From an uncultured Bacteroidales bacterium (GTDB taxonomy: Bacteria; Bacteroidota; Bacteroidia; Bacteroidales; Paludibacteraceae), in contig CALGCU010000136.1 in the NCBI GenBank assembly GCA_937886455.1, forward strand, positions 1 through 14,278: DNA of 14,278 nucleotides, in the 5' to 3' direction. A model generated the notes under the pieces. The model saw nothing but the letters and a program-made list of their open reading frames with translations. It searched no databases and had not been told where the DNA came from. A program made the translations under genes and the position numbers. Below, one piece after another: positions 5,187-12,330 of the stretch; the first letter of the stretch is position 1; each line of letters starts with the position of its first letter.

Positions 5187-6557
5187 ATGGAAAAAATTGC
5201 CCGTCTGACAGTCCTTTATCGTGTTGCTCGTCGTTATGTGATGGCAGCACTCAGGGTGTTTTATAGACCTTTGATTGTGGTGGGAAAAGAAAATATCCCG
5301 CAAGATGGACATACTATTTTCACGGCTAACCACCTCAATGCTTTTATGGATGCCTTGACCTTTTTGTTTATTACACCCAAACAGCGTAGTACTACTTTTC
5401 TTGCCCGTTCTGACTTGTTTAAGAATCCTTGGGTGGCGCGTGTGTTGCGATTTGCCAAGATTATGCCTGCTTACAGGATGAGAGATGGGATAAGCAATTT
5501 GGCTAATAATGCCACCTCGTTTGGACATGCGGAAAAAATCCTTACGGAAGGGAATTATATTGGTATTATGCCTGAGGGTGCGCAGGGAGAACAACGCAGG
5601 ATGCGACCTTTGGTGAAAGGAGTGTTTAGAATAGCTTTTGCGGCACAAGAGCAATGCAAGCCGGGGGACAGCATTAAAATCTTGCCTGTGGGACTTGATA
5701 TGGGTGATTTGGTTAAATTTGGGCAACCGTTGATTATTAATATTGGAGCCCCCATAGAGGTGAAGGAATATGTATCTTTGTATCAAGAGAACTCGGCTGT
5801 GGCTATCAATAAATTAAGAGATGAGTTGGCGCGCCGACTACACAATCAGACTTTAGACATTGCTTCAGACCTCTATTATGAAGAGATGGAAACACTTGTA
5901 TATGCATTTGACAAAACGGTATGTGTGGCTCAAGGAATGAGAGGGTCAGCGGTGAATTGTTTCCATGCAAGGCAACAGTTGGCAGAGCGATTGGTGGAGA
6001 TGGAGCGCACGCAGCCGGAGCGAATGATGAAGTTAGCGGAAAAAGCGAGAGAGTTTAAGCGTTGCTTGAAGCAGATGAATTTGCGTTCGTGGGTAATGGC
6101 ATCTCAACCATGTACTTGGCAACAAGAATTGTTGCTTATCGTGGCGTTATTGGTGACATTGCCTGTGTTTTTAGTGGGATTGTGTATGAACATTTTGCCT
6201 TTTACACTCCCGATTGCCATCAGGAAGGCAACGAAATGTAGTTACGAGGGATTTTATTCCTCCATCCAATTTGGTGGTGCTTTGCTTACATTTCCCCTTT
6301 GTTATGCCTTGCAAATGCTGTTGTGTGCTCAATTGCTTCCGCTCACATGGTGGGCTGTTGTGATATTGTTGGTGCTCCATCCTGTGTTTGGAAAGATAGC
6401 ATTTGAGTGGTGGCGGCTCATGAGAAAAACTGTGGCACTATGTCGTTATACACGCTTGGTTAATGAAAAGGACGAACAGATGCTCACAGCACGCAGGCTC
6501 TATAGAGAGATGTGGATTTGTTTAAGGCAATTTATAGAAATCCCCTTAAAAAAATGA
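5187..6557 (+). CDS. PlsC-type phospholipid/glycerol acyltransferase
   Basis: Membrane-associated acyltransferase of the PlsC superfamily (456 residues), likely transferring a fatty acyl chain to a lysophospholipid or related glycerolipid on the cytoplasmic face. The catalytic motif is NHLNAFMDAL (48-57), with His49 and Asp55. Spacing is H-X5-D, not the classical H-X4-D. PEGAQG (129-134) fits motif III. The long extension beyond about residue 210 is helical and ends with hydrophobic segments (about 315-340, 361-385, 388-405), so the protein is much longer than plain PlsC (about 245 residues). Acyl donor and acceptor cannot be read from the sequence. The start at ATG 5187 fits the promoter. 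cca begins 9 bases after the stop. The superfamily is certain, but calling it the cell's main PlsC is not justified. Confidence 0.88.
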   Translation: MEKIARLTVLYRVARRYVMAALRVFYRPLIVVGKENIPQDGHTIFTANHLNAFMDALTFLFITPKQRSTTFLARSDLFKNPWVARVLRFAKIMPAYRMRDGISNLANNATSFGHAEKILTEGNYIGIMPEGAQGEQRRMRPLVKGVFRIAFAAQEQCKPGDSIKILPVGLDMGDLVKFGQPLIINIGAPIEVKEYVSLYQENSAVAINKLRDELARRLHNQTLDIASDLYYEEMETLVYAFDKTVCVAQGMRGSAVNCFHARQQLAERLVEMERTQPERMMKLAEKAREFKRCLKQMNLRSWVMASQPCTWQQELLLIVALLVTLPVFLVGLCMNILPFTLPIAIRKATKCSYEGFYSSIQFGGALLTFPLCYALQMLLCAQLLPLTWWAVVILLVLHPVFGKIAFEWWRLMRKTVALCRYTRLVNEKDEQMLTARRLYREMWICLRQFIEIPLKK

Positions 6558-6566
6558 TATAAACAA

Positions 6567-8000
6567 ATGGATATAAATTTTGCAGATAAACTACAAGGAA
6601 CTCCGTTTAAACAACTATCACAAGTAGCTGACGAATTAGGCAAGGAGTGTTATGTGATAGGGGGATATGTGCGTGATTTATTGCTTAATCGCTCCTCAAA
6701 GGATATTGATGTTGTTGTTGTGGGCAGTGGTATTGAGGTGGCAGAGCGTTTTGCAAAGGTCATTTCCAAGCATGCCCATTTGTCTGTGTTTCGTAATTAT
6801 GGCACAGCTCAAGTGAAGTGGGGTAAGGACAACGAGGTGGAATTTGTAGGTGCAAGAAAGGAGTCTTATCATCGTGAGTCAAGAAATCCCATTGTGGAGG
6901 ATGGAACTTTGGAGGATGATCAAAATAGACGTGATTTTACCATCAACGCATTAGCTTTGTGCTTAAATAGTGAGAGATATGGTGAGTTGCTTGACCCATT
7001 CAACGGTCTGTGGGATTTAGATAATCAGGTGATTAGAACCCCTCTTGATCCGGACATCACTTTTAGTGATGACCCGCTCAGAATGATGAGAGGAGTGCGT
7101 TTTGCCTCTCAGTTAGGTTTTTTCTTAGAGCTTGAGACATTTGAGGCGATAGAACGGAACAAGGAGCGTATTAACATTATTACTCAAGAACGCATAACTG
7201 ATGAATTGAATAAAATAATGCTTTCGCCCCGTCCTTCAGTGGGATGGAATTTATTAGAAAAATCAGGACTACTGGAGATTATTTTCCCTGAACTAGCTGC
7301 GCTCAAGGGAGTGGAAACAGTGGAGGGAAGAGGGCATAAAGATAATTTTGCCCATACGATGACTGTGCTTGATGAGGTGGCCAAACATTCCGACAATCTT
7401 TGGTTGCGATGGGGAGCTTTGTTACATGACATAGGAAAACCCCGCAGTAAACGTTATGATAAGCGACTTGGATGGACTTTTCATAATCATAATTTTATGG
7501 GAGCAAAGATGTTGCCGGGCATATTTCAGCGCATGAAGCTTCCTTTGGGAGAGCCGATGAAATATGTGAAGAAGTTGATAGACCTGCACATGAGACCTAT
7601 TGTGTTGAGTGAAGATGAAGTAACTGATTCAGCAGTAAGGCGTTTACTCTTTGAGGCCGGTGATGATATTGATGATTTGATGCTATTGTGTGATGCAGAT
7701 ATTACATCCAAGAATCAAGAAAAAGTAAAACGTTACAGGCAGAATTTCCAATTAGTGAGGGAGAAACTAAAAGCGATAGAGGAAAAAGACCGCATACGCA
7801 ATTTTCAACCCCCTATTGACGGAACAGAGATTATGCGTATGTTTGGACTGCCCGGATGTAGTTTGGTGGGAGAACTTAAAGCGGCGATTAAGGATGCTAT
7901 TCTGGATGGAATTATCCCTAATGAGTATGAGGCAGCGAAGGAGTACTTGTTGCAGAAGGCGCGCGAACATCATCTTACTTTAAAAGAAGAGAATAATTAA
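6567..8000 (+). CDS. cca: CCA-adding tRNA nucleotidyltransferase with HD domain
   Basis: Class II nucleotidyltransferase that builds or repairs the 3' CCA end of tRNAs in the cytoplasm, using CTP and ATP. Length is 477 residues. The head has GGYVRD (32-37), the catalytic pair Asp46/Asp48 in KDIDVVV, and RRDFTINALAL (121-131). The region around FSDDPLRMMRGVRFA (166-180) fits the nucleotide-recognition neck. An HD phosphohydrolase-type domain follows: FAHT (His263), LLHDIGK with His287/Asp288, then HNHNFMGAKM (307-316). HD-containing versions can also carry phosphatase or phosphodiesterase activity. It sits third-base tight in an operon, 9 bases after the acyltransferase and 26 bases before hflX. 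An A-adding-only or CC-adding-only enzyme would share these motifs; a single full-length gene makes CCA addition the more likely role. Confidence 0.95.
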   Translation: MDINFADKLQGTPFKQLSQVADELGKECYVIGGYVRDLLLNRSSKDIDVVVVGSGIEVAERFAKVISKHAHLSVFRNYGTAQVKWGKDNEVEFVGARKESYHRESRNPIVEDGTLEDDQNRRDFTINALALCLNSERYGELLDPFNGLWDLDNQVIRTPLDPDITFSDDPLRMMRGVRFASQLGFFLELETFEAIERNKERINIITQERITDELNKIMLSPRPSVGWNLLEKSGLLEIIFPELAALKGVETVEGRGHKDNFAHTMTVLDEVAKHSDNLWLRWGALLHDIGKPRSKRYDKRLGWTFHNHNFMGAKMLPGIFQRMKLPLGEPMKYVKKLIDLHMRPIVLSEDEVTDSAVRRLLFEAGDDIDDLMLLCDADITSKNQEKVKRYRQNFQLVREKLKAIEEKDRIRNFQPPIDGTEIMRMFGLPGCSLVGELKAAIKDAILDGIIPNEYEAAKEYLLQKAREHHLTLKEENN

Positions 8001-8026
8001 ACATCAAAAAGATACATACACAATAT

Positions 8027-9220
8027 ATGGAAAAAGCACTATTAATTGGCCTTATTACCCCCAATCAGCCGGAGGAGCGTACCAATGAATATCTTGACGA
8101 ATTGGCTTTTTTGGCCGATACATACGGATTGGAGCCTATCAAGCGCTTTGTGCAGCGATTGGATTATCCCAATACGAATACCTATGTGGGAGAAGGTAAG
8201 TTGGGAGAAATAAAAAAATATCTCACCGATCATGAAGGCGAGGTGGATGTGGTAGTGTTTGATGATGAGTTATCACCCCGACAGATAAGAAACATCGAGC
8301 GTGAGCTCAATGTACAAATCATGGACCGAACTATCCTCATTTTGCACATATTTGCCCAACGGGCGCAGACGTCGTATGCCAAGACACAAGTGGAAATGGC
8401 GCAGTTGCAATATATGTTGCCACGCCTCACACGATTGTGGTCACACTTAGACCGACAACGAGGTGGAGGAACTACCAGTAGAGGTATGGGAGAAACGCAG
8501 ATAGAGGCAGACAAGCGTATCATTAAAAACCGTATTGCCCTCTTGCGAGAAGAATTGAAGAAGATAGACCGACAGATGGCAACCCAACGTCAGAACAGAG
8601 GAAAAATGGTGAGAGTGGCACTTGTGGGCTACACCAATGTGGGGAAAAGTACCATGATGAATATGTTGAGTAAGGCAGAGGTATTTGCAGAAAATAAATT
8701 GTTTGCCACTTTAGATACCACAGTACGTAAAGTCACAATTGACAATCTTCCTTTCTTGCTGTCTGATACAGTGGGATTTATACGTAAGCTCCCTACTAAC
8801 TTGATAGAGTCATTTAAGAGTACGCTTGATGAGGTGAGAGAAGCAGATATGTTGGTGCATGTGGTGGATATTTCACATCCTAATTTTGAAGAGCAGTACG
8901 AGGTGGTGTGTCAAACCCTTAAGGAGATTGACCCTAAAGAGAAACCTACGATTGTGGTGTTTAACAAAATAGATGCCTTCACATACGTTCAAAAAGAAGC
9001 AGACGACCTCTCTCCAATGAAGAGAGAAAACTATAGTTTGGATGATTTGAAGAAGACATGGATGGCTAAGATTCATGATAATTGTCTCTTTATTTCGGCG
9101 AGAAAAAGAGAGAATATAGAGGAGCTGAAAAATACGCTGTATGAAAAAGTGAAGACTATTCATATTGAGCGTTATCCATACAATGATTTCTTATTTCAAA
9201 AGTGGGAGGAGGTTGAATAA
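8027..9220 (+). CDS. hflX: Ribosome-associated GTPase HflX
   Basis: HflX GTPase of 397 residues. In the family it binds the 50S subunit near the E site and splits stalled or heat-damaged 70S ribosomes. The N-terminal HflX-specific domain (about 1-190) includes the glycine-rich GGGTTSRGMGETQIEADKR (146-164) and a following helical linker (about 165-190). The G domain shows G1 GYTNVGKST (201-209), a G2-type threonine in LDTTVRK (219-225), G3 DTVGF (237-241), G4 NKID (293-296) and G5 SAR (337-339). All nucleotide-binding motifs look intact. It begins 26 bases after cca, and its TAA overlaps the ATG of the next gene by one base (ATAATG), so translational coupling is likely. Its end encodes WEEVE through a GGAGGAGG run (9205-9212), which may serve as a Shine-Dalgarno sequence for that next gene. 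Confidence 0.96.
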   Translation: MEKALLIGLITPNQPEERTNEYLDELAFLADTYGLEPIKRFVQRLDYPNTNTYVGEGKLGEIKKYLTDHEGEVDVVVFDDELSPRQIRNIERELNVQIMDRTILILHIFAQRAQTSYAKTQVEMAQLQYMLPRLTRLWSHLDRQRGGGTTSRGMGETQIEADKRIIKNRIALLREELKKIDRQMATQRQNRGKMVRVALVGYTNVGKSTMMNMLSKAEVFAENKLFATLDTTVRKVTIDNLPFLLSDTVGFIRKLPTNLIESFKSTLDEVREADMLVHVVDISHPNFEEQYEVVCQTLKEIDPKEKPTIVVFNKIDAFTYVQKEADDLSPMKRENYSLDDLKKTWMAKIHDNCLFISARKRENIEELKNTLYEKVKTIHIERYPYNDFLFQKWEEVE

Positions 9221-10206
9221 TGCGAATAAAGGTTTTGTTTTATTGCTGCGTAATAGTGTGCCTTTTCGTTGCATGTGGAGGTACAGTCAAGGAAAAAGAT
9301 ACTCCTCCTGCTAATTCAGCACCACAAGTACCTGCCTTTAATGCCGATTCTGCTTATGCTTATGTAGAGCAACAAGTGAGTTTTGGTCCTCGTGTTCCTA
9401 ACACACCGGAGCATGATGCATGTGCCACCTATTTGGCTTCTTCATTAGAACGTATGGGTGCTCACGTGATATGTCAAGAAGCTTCGCTGAAAGCCTTTGA
9501 TGGAACGGTCTTGCAATCTACAAATATCATTGGTAGTTTTTTCCCAGAAAAGAAACGACGTATATTGCTCTGTGCCCATTGGGATAGTCGTCCGTTTTCG
9601 GATGCGGAGAGTAATCCTGAACTATGGCATACGCCCATTGATGGAGCAAATGATGGAGCGAGTGGAGTGGGTGTGTTGTTGGAAATTGCCCGACTCATCC
9701 CCTCCATGAGTCTCAATGTGGGAGTAGACATAATTTTCTTTGATGCAGAAGATTATGGGACACCAGAGTTCTATCAAAGTCAGCAAGGTCAAGATACCTG
9801 GTGTTTGGGGTCACAATATTGGGCAAAAAATCCACATGTGCCTAACTATAAAGCAGAGTATGGTATTTTATTAGATATGGTGGGTGCGCCAGATGCTCTT
9901 TTTACGTATGAATATTTCTCCTACCAGTATGGCGCACACTTGCTTGAAAAGGTGTGGAACATTGCACGCCAATTGGGATATGCCAGATGGTTTGTTCCTA
10001 CTAAAACTTATCCAATCACTGATGACCACTACTACATCAACACACAGGCTAAGATACCCTGCATTGATATCATACACCACAATCCGCACACATCTCATGG
10101 ATTTGGAACATTCTGGCACACGCAGGCAGACAATCTTTCAGGAATAGACAAAAACACCCTTGCAGCTGTAGGTAACACCTTGTTGCATGTTCTTGTGTCT
10201 GAGTAA
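9220..10206 (+). CDS. Glutaminyl-peptide cyclotransferase (M28-type) lipoprotein
   Basis: Probable glutaminyl cyclase, which turns N-terminal Gln of exported proteins into pyroglutamate. It has 328 residues and a lipoprotein signal: hydrophobic core FYCCVIVCLFVAC with Cys19 as the lipidation site (VAC-G), so it should be anchored in the cell envelope. The M28-like fold is clear: CAHWDSRPF (118-126), GANDGASG (142-149), FFDAEDYG (173-180), LLDMVGAP (217-224), TDDHYYIN (267-274), FWHTQADN (298-305). Aligned from memory with human glutaminyl cyclase, the zinc ligands are Asp145, Asp178 (Glu in the human enzyme) and His300; Glu177 is catalytic and Asp219 and Asp268/269 fill the remaining acidic positions. 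An aminopeptidase role is the alternative, but the zinc pattern and the DDH and WHT motifs favour cyclase. It is the last gene of the operon, overlapping hflX by one base. Confidence 0.88.
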   Translation: MRIKVLFYCCVIVCLFVACGGTVKEKDTPPANSAPQVPAFNADSAYAYVEQQVSFGPRVPNTPEHDACATYLASSLERMGAHVICQEASLKAFDGTVLQSTNIIGSFFPEKKRRILLCAHWDSRPFSDAESNPELWHTPIDGANDGASGVGVLLEIARLIPSMSLNVGVDIIFFDAEDYGTPEFYQSQQGQDTWCLGSQYWAKNPHVPNYKAEYGILLDMVGAPDALFTYEYFSYQYGAHLLEKVWNIARQLGYARWFVPTKTYPITDDHYYINTQAKIPCIDIIHHNPHTSHGFGTFWHTQADNLSGIDKNTLAAVGNTLLHVLVSE

Positions 10207-10226
10207 TCTCCTATTGTTGTGTGAAT

Positions 10227-10260
10227 AAAAAAGACTGACCTTGTTTGGCCAGTCTTTTTT
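10227..10260. terminator. Bidirectional terminator between convergent genes
   Basis: Six A (10227-10232) precede a hairpin whose outer stem is GACTG (10233-10237) with CAGTC (10250-10254). An inner CC/GG lies past one mismatch, and six T follow (10255-10260). A-tract and T-tract flank the stem symmetrically, so it can end both the glutaminyl cyclase operon (plus) and tdh (minus). Confidence 0.85.
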
Positions 10261-10274
10261 GTGTTATCTTGTTG

Positions 10275-11297
10275 TTAGAGTTCAAGAAGCACTTTTCCAC
10301 ATTGTCCGGATTTCATTACTTCAAAACCTTTTTCAAAGTCGTCAAACTTGAATCGGTGAGTGATGACCGGGCTTAGGTCTAATCCCGTGATGAGCATTTG
10401 TTCCATTTGGTACCATGTTTCCCACATTTCACGTCCGTAGATTCCCTTTAGTGTAAGTGCATTGAAGATGATTTTACTCCATTCTACTTGTGTGGTGTCG
10501 GGCAGAATACCGAGTAGGCTTATTTTTGAACCATTGTACATGTTGTCGATCATGCTATTGAATGCAGCAGGTGCGCCTGACATTTCTAATCCTACGTCAA
10601 ATCCTTGCATGTTGAGTTTTTTACGTGCATCTTCCACAGTTTCTCCTTTGGCGGGGTTAACGGTGATGTCAGCTCCCATCTGTTTGGCTATGTTTAGTCG
10701 GTAGTCGCTCACATCAGTAACTACGATGTGTCTTGCTCCTGCAAATCGGCATATGCCTGTTGCTATAGTTCCGATGAGTCCTGCTCCTGTGATGAGTACG
10801 TCTTCTCCTAAAAGTGGGAATGAGAGTGCAGTGTGTGTAGCGTTTCCGAATGGGTCCATGATTGCAGCCATGTCATCGGGAATACGGGGATCGAGTTTCA
10901 CTACGTTTTCTGCCGGGATGCAGAGGTATTCTGCAAATGCACCGTCGCGATTTACTCCTACACCAATAGTGTTTTGGCATACGTGTTTTTTCCCTCTACG
11001 ACAGTTGCGGCAGTGTCCGCATGCGATGTGTCCTTCGCCTGTGACGCGGTCTCCTATTTGAAGGTTGCGCACACCGGCTCCCATGTCCACAATTTCGCCT
11101 ACATATTCATGGCCAATTGTCATGGGTGTTTTGAGAGTTTTTTGTGACCATGCATCCCATTTATAGATGTGCAAGTCGGTGCCACAGATAGCTACTTTTT
11201 TTACTTTTATGAGTACGTCGTTGACTCCTACTTCGGGTACCGGTACGTCTTCCATCCATAGTCCCTCTTGGGGCAGTTTTTTTACAAGTGCTTTCAT
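10275..11297 (-). CDS. tdh: L-threonine 3-dehydrogenase
   Basis: Zinc-dependent medium-chain dehydrogenase (340 residues; E. coli Tdh has 341) that oxidises L-threonine to 2-amino-3-ketobutyrate with NAD+ in the cytoplasm, the first step of threonine breakdown to glycine and acetyl-CoA. The catalytic zinc site is Cys38 (ICGTDLHIY), His63 and Glu64 (IGHEY). The structural zinc is held by Cys93, Cys96, Cys99 and Cys107 (CGHCRNCRRGKKHVC). The Rossmann motif is GAGLIG (171-176). All key residues are present. Its usual partner, 2-amino-3-ketobutyrate ligase (kbl), is not in this window. It has its own promoter (11328-11359) and ends at a shared terminator. Other sorbitol/threonine-type alcohol dehydrogenases resemble it, but the length and the VKKVAICGTDLHIYKWD signature are typical of Tdh. 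Confidence 0.94.
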   Translation of the reverse strand: MKALVKKLPQEGLWMEDVPVPEVGVNDVLIKVKKVAICGTDLHIYKWDAWSQKTLKTPMTIGHEYVGEIVDMGAGVRNLQIGDRVTGEGHIACGHCRNCRRGKKHVCQNTIGVGVNRDGAFAEYLCIPAENVVKLDPRIPDDMAAIMDPFGNATHTALSFPLLGEDVLITGAGLIGTIATGICRFAGARHIVVTDVSDYRLNIAKQMGADITVNPAKGETVEDARKKLNMQGFDVGLEMSGAPAAFNSMIDNMYNGSKISLLGILPDTTQVEWSKIIFNALTLKGIYGREMWETWYQMEQMLITGLDLSPVITHRFKFDDFEKGFEVMKSGQCGKVLLEL

Positions 11298-11327
11298 GTA
11301 TGTGTGAGTTTAAAGTCTTAAACGTTG

Positions 11328-11359
11328 CAAATGTACATTTTTCTGTAGATTGAAGCAAT
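11328..11359 (-). promoter_or_regulatory. Bacteroidota promoter of tdh
   Basis: On the minus strand TACATTTG (11335-11328) is a full TAnnTTTG match. ATTG (11359-11356) lies 20 bases upstream. Transcription would start near 11321, about 24 bases before the tdh ATG at 11297. This separates tdh from the miaA unit. No obvious terminator is visible just after miaA. Confidence 0.75.
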
Positions 11360-11397
11360 GAAAAGACGGTTTTATTTTAATTCTTTTAACGTTGTTT

Positions 11398-12330
11398 TTA
11401 ATTTTTGTTGATGACTTGGTGTGTGAATAGGATGACTTCGTCTATTTCTCGTGGGTCAAACCAGTGTATTTCGTGGTCGGCATTAAACCATGTGAGCTGT
11501 CGTTTGGCATAATGTCGGCTGTCTTGTTTTATCATTTGTATGGCTTGCTCAAGTGTCCATTCTCCTGACATGTAGCGGAAAAGTTCTTTATAGCCTACTG
11601 TGTTGAGACTATTGATGTGGCGATGTGGGTAGAGTGGTGTTGCTTCATCGAGGAGTCCGTCAGCCATCATTTGATCAACGCGGAGGTTAATGCGTTCATA
11701 GAGCTCAGCTCGTGGTCGGTTGAGTCCTATTTTTAGGATGTTGAATGGGCGTTGTTTCTTTTGTCCGGTGCAGAATGAGGAGTAGGGTTTTCCTGTTTGA
11801 ATGCTGACTTCTAAGGCGTGCAACATGCGTTGGTGATTGTGTTGGTCAACGCGTGAGAAATGTACGGGGTCCACATCGCGAAGGGCTTCCTGCACCCAAG
11901 CCAATCCCTTCTCTTCGTATTCTTGTCGGAGACGAAGGCGTAATTCGGGACTTACTGAGGGTATATCGTCCATACCTTTGCAGAGAGCATCTATATACAT
12001 CATAGACCCACCTACGAGTAATTGAACTGGTTGTATTTTAAATAATTCCTCTAACTTGGCGAGTGCATCTGATTCGTATTGTCCTGCACTATAGGGTGTA
12101 AAGATAGATTGTGTGCCGATGAAGTGATGTTTGACGCGTTGTAATTCTTGTTCTGTGGGCGCTGCTGTGCCGATTTTTAATTCGCGGAATATTTGGCGAG
12201 AATCAGAAGACACGATATCACAATGTAGTGATTCAGCTAAGCGTAGGCTTAACTCAGTTTTGCCAACACCGGTAGGTCCTAATAGGACAATTAAGGTGGG
12301 GGTGTTTATATGTGATGAATTATCTGCCAT
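11398..12330 (-). CDS. miaA: tRNA dimethylallyltransferase MiaA
   Basis: Transfers a dimethylallyl group to N6 of A37 in tRNAs reading codons that begin with U, which steadies codon reading; cytoplasmic. The P-loop is GPTGVGKT (18-25), followed by the DSRQ motif (43-46, in VSSDSRQIFRELKIGTAAP), which holds the tRNA base and catalytic aspartate. The C-terminal DSRHYAKRQLTWF segment (about 266-278) is the usual QxxWF-like end of the family. Length is 310 residues, normal for the family. I choose the ATG at 12330; reading from an upstream in-frame TTG at 12336 would add two residues. This start overlaps the end of the preceding lamin-tail gene by 11 bases, so the two are co-transcribed and probably translationally coupled. 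No sign of damage. Confidence 0.95.
   Translation of the reverse strand: MADNSSHINTPTLIVLLGPTGVGKTELSLRLAESLHCDIVSSDSRQIFRELKIGTAAPTEQELQRVKHHFIGTQSIFTPYSAGQYESDALAKLEELFKIQPVQLLVGGSMMYIDALCKGMDDIPSVSPELRLRLRQEYEEKGLAWVQEALRDVDPVHFSRVDQHNHQRMLHALEVSIQTGKPYSSFCTGQKKQRPFNILKIGLNRPRAELYERINLRVDQMMADGLLDEATPLYPHRHINSLNTVGYKELFRYMSGEWTLEQAIQMIKQDSRHYAKRQLTWFNADHEIHWFDPREIDEVILFTHQVINKN

Noticed and set aside
5063..5266. 67-codon plus-strand frame crossing the promoter island
   Set aside because: It spans the palindromes and the consensus promoter and runs out of frame into the acyltransferase gene; no recognisable product.
5139..5786. 215-codon minus-strand frame opposite the acyltransferase
   Set aside because: It lies entirely opposite the well-supported PlsC-family gene and its leader, and its His/Arg/Ser-rich product has no domain.
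10726..11147. Plus-strand frames opposite tdh
   Set aside because: tdh is complete with all zinc and NAD-binding residues; the opposing frames are shadows rich in Cys, Pro and Ser.
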